The translations under genes were made by a program, and so were the position numbers. From JASHVB01 sp963762885 (GTDB lineage: Bacteria; Pseudomonadota; Alphaproteobacteria; Acetobacterales; Acetobacteraceae), in contig CAVXNH010000056.1 in assembly GCA_963762885.1 (NCBI GenBank), positions 248,001-312,000 of the forward strand: a stretch of DNA of 64,000 nt, written 5' to 3'. Below the pieces are notes generated by a model. It was not told where the DNA came from. It did no database searches and worked only from the letters and a program-made list of their open reading frames with translations. Positions 54,429 through 63,873 of the stretch are shown here, piece by piece (the stretch's first letter is position 1; every line of letters starts with the position of its first letter).

Positions 54429-55477
54429 ATGACCGCCCCAACATTCAAACGCCGCCGCCTCCTGCACACGCTAACCGGCACCGCCGTCACTGCTCGCGAC
54501 AGCACGCCGCCCATCCTTCGCGGCACCGGCACCGATCGTCGTCACCTCCTTCGGCGGCGTGTTCGAAAAGACCATCCGCGAAGTGATCGTGCCGGACTTC
54601 GAAAAGAACACCGGCGCCAAGGCCCAGGTGATGAGCGGCCAGCCCGAACAATGGATGGCGCAGGTCGAAGCGAACCGCGCGCATCCCCCCATCGACGTCA
54701 TGTTCAACAACATCGACGGCGCGATCCTCGCCGGCAAAATGGGCCTGGTCGAAAAGCTCGACCCCGCGAAAATCCCTAATCTCGCCGACATCCCCAAGCA
54801 ACTGACCGACATCGTGCAGGGCTGGGGCGTGATCTTCACCTTCGGCTCCTGGGGCTTCGCCTACCACGAGCGCCTGAAGAATCCGCCAAAAACCTACGCC
54901 GAACTGATCGACGGCACGATCACTGGCAAATGGCGCGCGGCACTACCGAACGCCGGCTATACCGGTACACCGGCCGTGCTGATCTGGGCCTTCGCCGACG
55001 TGCTCGGCGGCTCCGTCGATAATGTCACGCCCGCCTTCGACGCGATCAAGAAGATGAAGCCGAACACCGCGTTCTTCTCCTCCATCACCGATCCGCTGAC
55101 GCTGCTGCAAAGCGGCGAGGCGGATATCAGCCTGTATCCCGACGGCCGCACCTGGGCCGCGGTACTGATTCCGGCGCCACCTGGATCAACTTCCTCAACC
55201 CGAAGGAGGGCGCGGTCAACCTGCCCAGCATCACCCAGAAGGTCGCCAACGGTTCCGAGCTAGGCTGGAGCTACATCAATTCCCAGCTCGATCCGGTGTT
55301 GCAGGCGCAGGTGGTGGACCGCCTCGAATACGGCACCAGCAATCCCAAGGTGCAACTGCCGCCGAAACTCAGGCACAAATCACGCCTTGGCAGGACTGCC
55401 GCTGGGCTCCGTTCGAAAAGATCGCCGCGGTCAAGTCTGCCTGGGTGGAGCGCTGGAACAAGGAGATCAACGCCTGA
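54429..55477 (+). pseudogene. Polyamine-type ABC substrate-binding protein, frameshifted
   Basis: About 350 codons of a PotD/PotF-like periplasmic binding protein. The N-terminus MTAPTFKRRRLLHTLTGTAV is twin-arginine-like. The good frame then gives VVTSFGGVFEKTIREVIVPD, VMSGQPEQWMAQVEANRAHP, VQGWGVIFTFGSWGFAYHER and SSITDPLTLLQSGEADISLYP. Three breaks are seen: near 54490-54530, ~55165 (continuing ATWINFLNPKEGAVNLPSIT) and ~55375 (continuing WAPFEKIAAVKSAWVERWNK). It feeds the permeases at 58094-59754, but an insertion sequence now lies between them. Its frameshifts match the rest of the window and need not mean loss. Confidence 0.74.
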
Positions 55478-55547
55478 CCACCATCCCAACCGTCATGGCC
55501 GGGCCTGACCCGGCCATCCATGCAGCAACGTGCCGCGATAGATGGCC

Positions 55548-55558
55548 GGGTCAAGCCC
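55548..55558. repeat. Target-site duplication, left
   Basis: GGGTCAAGCCC, repeated exactly at 57967-57977 on the other side of the insertion sequence. With one copy and the IS removed, the flanks read GATGGCCGGGTCAAGCCCGG then CCATGAC, a perfect palindrome of repeat family B, as expected for an insertion into a repeat. Confidence 0.75.
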
Positions 55559-57966
55559 TGCCCTTTACCCATAACGCCGCGTCGGACAGTTTCTTGCGAG
55601 AAGCGGTTTTCCTTCGCTGCCGGCTGGGTGTCGCGAGAGATTTGGCGTGCTCAGTGCGGCCGGTTGTAGATGGCGTGGAAGCTGCGGAACGCAGCGGTGA
55701 TGTCGTCCATGCGCTGCAGCCCGCGCCAGAGGCTTTGAGTTCCCGGCTCGCCATCGGATTTGCGGCCGAGGAAGCCGCCGAGCCGGGCGACGGCGCGGAT
55801 CATCTGGCGCAGCGACGGCGGCTCTGCGGGGGGCAGCTTGCGGGTCTGGAAGGCCACGACCGCCTGCCACTGGTCGTCCTCGAAGACTGCCGTGCAGGGC
55901 AGGTCCGGGGTGGCGCGGCCCAGGTATGTGAGATGGTGGATGCGCCAGGCGACCACGGCATCGATGGCCAGGCAGGCCTCCAGCCGGTCGGCGGTGCCAA
56001 GCTGACGGTCCTCGATGTTGCAGCCGCTTTTCAGCACGCGGTGGAATACCTCGATACCCCAGCGCACGGCATACCACTGCACCCGCTCGATGGCGTCGGC
56101 CAATCCGTGCACCGGCACCGAGCTCAGCAGCAGCCACTCCAGCTTCTGGCTTGACCTCCGGCGGCGGGTTGGGTTCGCGCGCCAGCACCACCCAGCCATG
56201 CACCAAGGGCAGGTTCGGCTTGCCGGCGGGCGGTTGCAGCGTCACCGGCTGGAAGCGCAGTTCCATCGAGGCGACCCGCGCCGGCTGCTTGCCCTGGCGC
56301 GGCACCTGCAGATCGATCGTGCCGGCAATCGGGGACAACAGCAGATGCGGCCACAACTGGTGATGTTCGCCGTGCAATCCTCGCTTCTTCTCCTTGGCGC
56401 GCAGCACCGCGTCGCGCCCCTGCTGCTGCGCCGCCAGCATGTATTCGTAGATGTCGGACTCGCGGTCGCTCAGTACCACGACCCGGGTGTTGGGACACTG
56501 CGCCGCCGCCTGGCCGATCGGTCCCAGCGGACGCAACCACTTGCTGCTCTCCTTCTCCTCGATTGGCTTGTCGTTGCACTGCGTGCGCTTGCCGAACTCG
56601 GCCGGATCGCGCGCCCAGCACTCCATGTGGAGGATGCCGAGCGGCAGGCCCTGTGGGGTGAAGGCGAGCGCGCTGTGCAGCAACAGGCCCTGCGGGCCGT
56701 CCAGCTTGTTGGCGATGGGGCCGATGCCCTGCATCCCCGGGCGGGTGGTATAAGCGAGGCTGCTGGTGTCCTGCGCCACCAGCACCAGCGCTTCGCGGCG
56801 CATGCGTTCGGCGGTGGCCTGGCGGTGCGGTTCGAGCAAGCTGTCCATGCTGACCCGGTCGTTGTCGAAGAAGCGATAGGCTGCCTTGGCGGCGGCCGGC
56901 GAGCCACAGGCCTGCGGGATGTTGGCCTGCGGCTGGGCAAAGAACGCCGCCCCCAGGTCGAGCAACCGGGCCTGCAACCGCGTATCGCCGAGTTTGGCAC
57001 CGTCGAACTCGCGATGCACCCAGCCCGGGCGGGATGGCGCACGGTTGGGGCACCGCCGCTTCAGGGTGCGCGGCGCCAGCGGATAGAGGAACACCCGCTT
57101 GCGGGGCAGGCCGCCCTTGGCTGCGCGGTCCTGCCGGCCGCGGCCGGCGGTCATGCCGACCTCGATCCAGTTGGCCGCGCGGTAGGCGGTGCCGGAACGG
57201 GCGGCCTCGACACAGGTCTCCATCAGCCAGGGGGTGATGCCGTAGCGCTGCTGCCAGTCGGGTCCGATGCGCCGGACCAACTGGCCGAGCACGTGCGAGG
57301 CGAGATGCTTCACCTGGATGGTGGGCAGAATGAGGAAGCGGCTGTTGCAGACGATGGCTTGCAGGTTGGCGGCGCGTTCGGCGTCGGTCCAGCCCAGCCA
57401 GGTGTCGCGCGCGGTGAGCCGCCAGGCGGCAGCGCTGACCGCCAGGCCGCCGAGCACACCGTGGCGGTCGCTGCGGATCAGGTAGCGGAGCTGCGCGCCA
57501 CACAGCTTGGCCGGGCCGAGCGGATGGTGCTCGGCCATCATGGCGTTCCAGGTCTGGCTGTCGGCTGTGCCGCCGGCGAGCGGTTGGAGGCTGACGGCGC
57601 CGAGTTCGGCAAGCGTGCCGGCGAATTGTGGCCAGGTGCGGGATGCGTCGGGCGGCATGGCGCGGGCGGCGGGCGGGCCGCGGCGCGGCGGCGGCAGCAC
57701 GATGGCGCCCTGCCGTTGCAGGCCGAGCAGTTGCTTGCGGCAGGCCATCTCCTGCGGTCGGCCGGTGCGGTCGCGCCAGTCCAGCCGGGCACAGACCTCC
57801 TTGGCCACGCGGTAACGCGACAGCCCAGGCTCGGCCTGCATACGCTCGGCAAGCCAGGCCAATGTGGCGGGATCGGACAGGCGCTGTTGCGGCAGATGGT
57901 AGATCATGCCGCAATCGCTACATCAGGCGAGGCTTTGTGTCCAGAGGGGGTTGTGGGGGATGATCA
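55559..57966 (-). mobile_element. IS4/Tn5-like insertion sequence with DruA-like domain
   Basis: A 2408-bp element bounded by an 11-bp direct repeat. Its ends are imperfect inverted repeats: left TGCCCTTTACCCATAACGCC, right (reverse complement) TGATCATCCCCCACAACCCC, with 13 of 20 matching. One gene fills it (start 57907, minus strand; stop 55651), leaving 92 bases at the left end and 59 at the right. It sits between the binding-protein gene and the permease genes of the ABC operon, so it may cut their shared transcription. The family is judged by the transposase; element size is larger than classic IS50 because of the additional N-terminal domain. Confidence 0.8.
55651..57907 (-). pseudogene. 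DUF4338(DruA)-Tn5 DDE transposase fusion, frameshifted
   Basis: About 750 residues. Residues ~20-265 are DUF4338/DruA-like (CARLDWRDRTGRPQEMACRK, HHPLGPAKLCGAQLRYLIRS, CNSRFLILPTIQVKHLASHV). Residues ~297-370 are the Tn5 N-terminal domain (REFDGAKLGDTRLQARLLDL). The DDE domain has Asp380 (VLVAQDTSSLAY), Asp481 (VVLSDRESDIYEYM) and, after a frameshift near 56141-56150, the YREK signature YAVRWGIEVFHRVLK with the catalytic Glu (Y-x2-R-x3-E-x6-K). The C-terminal Tn5 part follows (KSGCNIEDRQLGTADRLEAC). The break may be an error. DruA is best known from Druantia defence loci. Confidence 0.82.
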
Positions 57967-57977
57967 GGGTCAAGCCC
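57967..57977. repeat. Target-site duplication, right
   Basis: Second GGGTCAAGCCC, matching 55548-55558. Confidence 0.75.
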
Positions 57978-58040
57978 GGCCATGACGGTTGGGGACGTTG
58001 GCCTGGCCGCGACGATTGGGGACGTTGGCCCGGCCATGAC
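57978..58040. repeat. Tandem 27-bp repeat, about 2.3 copies
   Basis: The unit GGCCATGACGGTTGGGGACG with TTGGCCT repeats as GGCCGCGACGATTGGGGACG with TTGGCCC, then GGCCATGACGAT. It is made of family B material and lies next to the IS flank, just ahead of the permease gene at 58094. Confidence 0.6.
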
Positions 58041-58093
58041 GATCGGCGCGGCCCGTGCAGTGCCGCCGAGAGTCAATCGTTCAGCCGATTGTC

Positions 58094-58948
58094 ATGACCC
58101 TCCTCCGCTCCAAGCCCAGCACCGGCGTCCCGATCATCTGGGTAGCACCGGCGGCCTTATTCCTGCTCGCGTTTTTCCTCCTGCCGCTGATCCAGAACGG
58201 CGTGCGCAGCTTTTTTCCGCATGGCATCGATGCGGGATTCGATGTCGTCAATTATGCCAAGCTGTTCGCCGATCCCTATTACCTCGGCGTCCTCGGCCAA
58301 ACGCTATTGCTCAGCCTGCTCGTTGCCAGCGTCAGCGCCGTGATCGGCTACCCCATCGCCTGGTTCATGGTTCGCCAGGCCAGACGCTGGCAGAGCCTGG
58401 TGATCTTCATGCTGATCGCGCCCCTGCTGACCTCGATCATCATGCGCACCTTCGGCTGGCGCGTGCTGCTGGCCCGCTTCGGCATCGTCAACATCGTGCT
58501 GCACAGCACCGGCCTAACAACTTCGCCGATCGACTTCCTGCGCTGGCCGGGCGTGGCGGTGATAGCGCTGATCCACGTGCTGGTGCCGTTCATGGTGCTG
58601 GCCATCGCCGCCTCATTGCAGAGCGTCGATCGCCGCCTGGAGGAATCCGCACGATTGCTCGGAGCCGGACTATTCTCCACCTTCCTGCGCATCACCCTGC
58701 CACTGACCCTGGACGGCGTCGCCACCGGCTTCATCCTGGTATTCATGCTGGCCAACGGCAGCTTCGTCACGTTGCTATTGCTCGGCGGCGGCTGGCAGAC
58801 CCTGCCGCTGCTGATCTTCCAACAATTCAGTGTCACGCAGGACTTTTCACTCGCCGCTGCGATGAGCATGGTACTGCTGCTGGCCGCGGCCGCCTGCATG
58901 GCCGTGCAACTCCGCCTGATCCGCCGCCAGGGCGTCCGCGCGACATGA
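58094..58948 (+). CDS. ABC transporter permease, PotB-like
   Basis: A 284-residue inner-membrane permease with six helices. It starts MTLLRSKPSTGVPIIWVAPA and has the periplasmic loop FFPHGIDAGFDVVNYAKLF. The ATPase-docking EAA loop is RLEESARLLGAGLFSTFLRITLPL. ATG 58094 is preferred to an in-frame codon at 58055. The stop overlaps the next permease start (ATGA). The family imports spermidine or putrescine, or other small cationic or organic compounds. Confidence 0.86.
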   Translation: MTLLRSKPSTGVPIIWVAPAALFLLAFFLLPLIQNGVRSFFPHGIDAGFDVVNYAKLFADPYYLGVLGQTLLLSLLVASVSAVIGYPIAWFMVRQARRWQSLVIFMLIAPLLTSIIMRTFGWRVLLARFGIVNIVLHSTGLTTSPIDFLRWPGVAVIALIHVLVPFMVLAIAASLQSVDRRLEESARLLGAGLFSTFLRITLPLTLDGVATGFILVFMLANGSFVTLLLLGGGWQTLPLLIFQQFSVTQDFSLAAAMSMVLLLAAAACMAVQLRLIRRQGVRAT

Positions 58949-59754
58949 ACCACAGCATCCCCGAGCGCCTGGCCCGCGCCGGACTGGCGCTGTTCGTTCT
59001 GGCATTCTTCGTTTACCTGATGGCGCCGATCGTGATCGTGGTCGTGGTCTCGTTTTCCTCGCTCGGCTATATCGGCTTCCCAATTCCCAGCTACACGCTG
59101 AAATGGTTTCGCCGCGTTTGGGAATACGCGCCATTCCTCGACGGCCTGTGGGTCAGCACGAAACTGGCGATCGCATCCACGGTGCTGGCCGCGATCCTCG
59201 GAGTGCCGGCCGCACTGGCACTTGGCCGTGCCCGCAGCGGCTGGGCCAACGCACTCGCAACCTTCCTGTTGGCACCATTGTCGATGCCGATGATCGTGCT
59301 CGGCTTCGCATTGCTGTTCTATTTGTCGGCACTCGGCTTCGGCCTGTCCTTCACGCCGCTGCTGATCGCCCACACCGTCATCGGCATTCCCTACCTCCTG
59401 CGCACCGTCATCGGAGTCTATCGCTCGCTGCCACCGGATTTCGAGGAAGCCGCGGCGATCCTCGGCGCCGACCGATGGCGCACCATGGTCTACATCACCC
59501 TGCCGCTGATCCGCCCAGGCGTGTTCGCCGGCGGCTTGTTCGCGTTCCTGGTGTCGTTCGACAACCTGCCGATTTCGTATTTCTTCGGCACCCCGTCCAC
59601 CGCAACACTGCCGGTGGTGATGCTGAGCTACATCCAGGACCAGTTCGATCCGTCCATCGCCGCGGTCAGCACCGTGCAGATGGTGCTCGCACTCTTGGTC
59701 CTGCTGGTGGTTGACCGCATCTACGGTCTGCGCCAACTCGGCGCACCGTCATGA
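58945..59754 (+). CDS. ABC transporter permease, PotC-like
   Basis: A 269-residue permease with six helices: ALFVLAFFVYLMAPIVIVVVVSF, then YTLKWFRRVWEYAPFLDGLWVS and the EAA loop PPDFEEAAAILGADRWRTMVYITLPLIRPG. Paired with the PotB-like gene it forms the membrane channel. ATG 58945 overlaps the previous TGA, and the ATPase gene starts at 59751, overlapping its stop. Confidence 0.86.
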   Translation: MNHSIPERLARAGLALFVLAFFVYLMAPIVIVVVVSFSSLGYIGFPIPSYTLKWFRRVWEYAPFLDGLWVSTKLAIASTVLAAILGVPAALALGRARSGWANALATFLLAPLSMPMIVLGFALLFYLSALGFGLSFTPLLIAHTVIGIPYLLRTVIGVYRSLPPDFEEAAAILGADRWRTMVYITLPLIRPGVFAGGLFAFLVSFDNLPISYFFGTPSTATLPVVMLSYIQDQFDPSIAAVSTVQMVLALLVLLVVDRIYGLRQLGAPS

Positions 59755-60876
59755 ATACCGCCGCCGAGTTGGTGCTGGACGGCATTTCGAAAAGCTTCGG
59801 CAGCACGGTCGCGCTCCGCCCACTGCGCCTGACCGTCCCACACGGAGCACTCGTTGCCCTGCTCGGGCCGTCGGGCTGCGGTAAGACCACCACGTTGCGG
59901 ATCATCGCCGGGTTCGAGCAAACCGACACCGGCCGCGTGCTGGTCGGCAGCGCCGACATCTCCCGCCTGCCGCCCAATCAACGCCAGCTTGGCATGGTGT
60001 TCCAGAACTACAGCCTGTTCCCGCACATGACGATCGCCGAGAACGTCGCCTTCGGTCTGAAGATGGCACGCACCCGAAGCCGCTGATCGCCGAACAGGTC
60101 GCCCGCGCTCTGGCCACCGTGCGCCTCGCCGGCATGGACGCGCGCTATCCGCACCAACTTTCCGGCGGACAGCAACAGCGCGTCGCGCTGGCACGCTCTC
60201 TGGTCGACCAACCCGAAGGTGCTGCTGCTGGACGAACCGCTCGGCGCGCTCGACAAGAACCTGCGCGAGAGCATGCAGTTCGAGTTGCGGCAACTGCAAC
60301 AAACGCTCGGCATCACCACGGTGCTGGTCACCCACGACCAGGAAGAGGCACTGACCATGAGCGATCAGGTCGCGGTGATGCGCGACGGACGGCTGGTCCA
60401 GTTCGGGCCGCCGTCGGAGGTCTACCACCGGCCGGTATCGCGCTTCGTAGCGGAGTTCCTCGGCGCCTCCAACGTAATGGAGGCGACCAAGCTGCGCCAC
60501 GCCGACGACCGCCTCGAGGCGCGCCTGGTGCGCGGCGGCGCCACGATCGAGACGCTTGCCTCGGCACAACAATCAACCGGCGACCGGCTCGAGATCGCGG
60601 TGCGGCCGGAAAGCATCTCGGTTTCCATGGCGCCGCTGGAAGGGATGAACAGCTTCGCGGCCGTGGTCACCGGCCACGTGTTCCGCGGCACGCATCACGC
60701 GGTGCAGGTTGAACTGGCGCAAGGCGGCCAGGAATTGCTCGCCTATGTGCCGCCGCGCGACGTGCTGCCGGGCAACTCGATACCCGTAGCAAGGTCTGGC
60801 TGCGCTGGCGGCCACAGGATGCCGTGGTGCTCGGCAGGGAACCCGAAAGCGAAGACGAGTTGCGAAAGTCGCGTTA
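59751..60876 (+). pseudogene. ABC transporter ATPase, PotA-like, frameshifted
   Basis: About 375 codons of an importer ATPase: Walker A LGPSGCGKTTTLR, Q-loop MVFQNYSLFPHMTIAENVAF, then after a deletion in a C run (60073-60075) the signature QLSGGQQQRVALARSLVDQP, an insertion in a C run (60212-60214), Walker B VLLLDEPLGALDKNL, switch TVLVTHDQEEALTMSD, and the TOBE-type C-terminal domain (AVRPESISVSMAPLEG). A third break near 60780 precedes the last ~32 residues (WLRWRPQDAVVLGREPESED). The ATG at 59751 overlaps the permease stop. Two of the three breaks fall in C runs. Confidence 0.82.
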
Positions 60877-60923
60877 GCATCAAGGCACAGGCAGTCGCGC
60901 CGTGTGCTGACAGCAGTGTGCCG

Positions 60924-60992
60924 CCCGAACACCCTCACCCTCGGGTCAAGCGCCTGGGGGCAGGCTCTCTCCCGCTCCCACGGGAGAGGTTA
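60924..60992. repeat. Palindromic repeat, family A
   Basis: CCCTCACCCTCGGGTCAAGC, then CTCTCTCCCGCTCCCACGGG and AGAGGTTAAAG. It lies after the ATPase gene. With the next repeat it fills the 314-base gap before ppdK, in which I see no gene. Confidence 0.75.
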
Positions 60993-61038
60993 AAGGCTCG
61001 CGGGGAATAATCAAATCAACGGCTCACGGCGCACGGCT

Positions 61039-61137
61039 CCCTGTGTCATGGCCGGCGAAGGCCGGCCACCCACGACTTTACTGCTGGCAACAACAGAAAG
61101 ACGTGGGTGTCCGACCTTCGCCGACCATGACACAGGG
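61039..61137. repeat. Palindromic repeat, family B
   Basis: Arms CCCTGTGTCATGGCCGGCGA to ACCCACG and CGTGGGTGTCCGACCTTCGC to ACACAGGG, about 35 bases each, around a ~27-base middle. It lies downstream of ppdK (minus strand), so it may end that message. Confidence 0.8.
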
Positions 61138-61190
61138 GATTGCGGCGCTACTGATTGAAGCACCTATTCCCTCGCGAATCCTTAGAAGGA

Positions 61191-63861
61191 TTATGCCGTT
61201 CGGTCGCTTTCCACACCCAGCGCCGCCTGCGCGGCCGCGAGGCGCGCGACCGGCACGCGGTACGGGCTGCAAGACACGTAATCCAGCCCGAGCTTCTCGC
61301 ACAGCGCTATCGACGCCGGGTCGCCGCCGTGCTCGCCGCAGATACCAAGCTTCAGGTGTTTCTTCACCGACCGCCCCTTCTCTGCGCCGATCCGCATCAT
61401 CTCGCCGACACCATCTGGGTCGATGCGAGACGAACGGTCTTTCGGAGAATCCCCGGTCTCGATGTAGTTCGGCAGGAACTTCCGGCATCGTCGCGCGACA
61501 GCCCGAACACGGTCTGGGTCAGGTCGTTGGTGCCGAAGCTGAAGAAGTCGGCGATCTCGGCAATCTTGTCGGCCGCCAGCAGGCCGCGCGGGGCAGCTCG
61601 ATCATGGTGCCGACGCTGTACTCGATGCGCTGACCGGCTTCGGCGAACACCTCCTCGGCAATCTTGTCCACCTGAGCGCGCGTGATCTCCAGTTCGCGGC
61701 GTGTTGCGACCAGCGGGATCATCACCTCGGGATGCGGCGGATTGCCGGTTTCCTTGGCCACCGCCAGCGCCCCTCGAAGATCGCGCGCGCCTGCATTTCG
61801 TAGATTTCCGGATAGGAGATGCCCAGGCGGCAACCGCGATGGCCGAGCATCGGGTTGGCCTCGGCCAGTTCCGCGGCACGCCGTCGGATTGTCTCGACAT
61901 CGGTGCCCAGGCCGCGCGCCACTTCCTCCATCTCGGCGGTCGCGTGCGGCAGGAACTCGTGCAGCGGCGGATCGAGCAACCGGATGGTCACCGGCAAGCC
62001 GGCCATGATGGTGAAGAGCGCGGCGGAAATCCTCGCGCTGGAACGGCAGCAGGCGAGCCAGCGCGGCACGCCGGCCGGCCTCGTCGCTCGCCATGATCAT
62101 CTGCCGCACCGCCCCGATGCGCGTCGGGGTCGAAGAACATGTGCTCTGTGCGCGACAGGCCGATGCCCTCGGCGCCGAACTTGCGCGCGGTTTCCGCATC
62201 CAGCGGCGTCTCCGCGTTGGCGCGCACGCCCATGCGACGCGCCTTGTCGGCCCAGACCATCAGGGTGGCGAAGTCTTCGGACATCGCTGGCTCGACCATC
62301 GCCACCGCGCCGACGAACACCTCGCCGGTGGCGCCGTCGAGCGTGATGATCTCGCCGTCACGCACCGTCTTGCCGGCCGCTTGCAGTGTCTGCGCGTTGT
62401 AGTCCACGGCGATGCCGCCGGCGCCGGCGACGCAGGGCCGTCCCATGCCGCGCGCCACAACCGCGGCGTGGCTGGTCATCCCGCCGCGCGTGGTCAGAAT
62501 GCCGCGGGCGGCGTTCATGCCGTGGATATCCTCGGGACTGGTCTCGATGCGCACCAGGATCACCGCCTCGCCCTTCAGCGCGCGGCTCTCCGCCTCGTCG
62601 GCGTTGAACACCACCGCGCCGGACGCGGCGCCCGGACTGGCCGGCAGCCCCTTGGCAAGCAAGCTACGCGGCGCCTTCGGATCGAGCGTCGGATGCAGCA
62701 ACTGGTCGAGCGCCGAGGGGTTGACGCGGCGCACCGCCTCATCCTGGTCGATCAGGCCCTCACGCGCCATGTCCACGGCCATGCGCAGGACTGGCGGCCG
62801 TGGTGCGTTTGCCGTTGCGGGTTTGCAGCATGTACAGCTTTCTGCTGCACGGTGAATTCGAGGTCCTGCATGTCGCGGTAGTGGTGCTCCAGCGTTTCGC
62901 GCACCCGCATCAGTTCGGCATAGGCCTCCGGCATGATCTCTTCCATCGGCGTCTCGCCCGGCTTGGCGCCGGCCTTGGAAACCGGCTGCGGCGTGCGGAT
63001 GCCGGCCACGACGTCCTCGCCCTGCGCGTTCACCAAATATTCGCCGTAGAAGACGTTCTCGCCGGTGGACGGGTCGCGGGTGAAGCAGACGCCGGTGGCG
63101 CAGTCCTCGCCCATGTTGCCGTAGACCATCGCCTGCACGTTGACCGCGGTGCCCCACTCGGCGGGGATCTCGTGCAGGCGCCGATAGGTGATGGCGCGAT
63201 GGTTCATCCACGAGCCGAACACCGCGCCGATGGCGCCCCACAATTGTTCCTTCGGGTCCTGGGGGAACGGCTTGCCGGTGTCCTGCGCGACCATCTCCTT
63301 GTAGCCGTCCACAACGCGCTGCCAGTCCTGTGCGGACAGCGCGGTGTCCTCGATGACGCCGGCTGTCAGCTTGGCGTGCTCGATGATCTCCTCGAACCGG
63401 TGGTGGTCCACGCCGAGCACGACGGAGCCGTACATCTGGACGAACCGGCGATAGGAATCCCACGCAAAGCGCGGATCGTGGGAGGCGGCCGTCAGCCCCT
63501 CCACGGTGTCATCGTTCAGGCCAAGGTTCAGCACCGTATCCATCATGCCCGGCATCGACACACGCGCGCCGGAGCGGACCGACACCAGCAGCGGGTTCTT
63601 CGGGTCGCCGAACTTGCGGCCCACGGCCTTTTCCACCTGCGCCAGCGCGGCGCTGACCTCGGCTTCCAGGCTTGCGGGGTATTTACGTTGGTTGGTGTAG
63701 AAGGCGGTGCAGACTTCAGTGGTAAGGGTGAAGCCGGGCGGCACGGGCAGCCCGATTGATGCCATCTCGGCGAGGTTCGCCCCCTTGCCGCCGAGCAAGT
63801 TCTTCATGTTCGCGCCGCCTTCGTTGTGGCCGGCGCCGAAACTGTACACCCACTTGCTCAT
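61191..63861 (-). pseudogene. ppdK: Pyruvate phosphate dikinase, multiple frameshifts
   Basis: About 890 codons, full length for PPDK, which interconverts pyruvate, ATP and phosphate with PEP, AMP and pyrophosphate. The N-terminal ATP-grasp part has GAGHNEGGANMKNLLGGKGA and PPGFTLTTEVCTAFY. The central phospho-His is in GILTTRGGMTSHAAVVARG. The C-terminal barrel has FFSFGTNDLTQTVFGLSRDD and the catalytic Cys in DYVSCSPYRVPVARLAAAQA. At least six frameshifts split it: near 62840, 62780, 62115, 62030, 61775, 61590 and probably 61470. Such density in a conserved housekeeping-type gene suggests local sequence error. AAAGAGG precedes the ATG; glyS ends 12 bases upstream. Confidence 0.86.
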
Positions 63862-63873
63862 GACGAACCTCTT

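Noticed and set aside
55559..57966. A Druantia anti-phage system
   Set aside because: Only a DruA-like domain is present, fused to a transposase with IS ends and target duplication; no DruB-DruE or DruM genes.
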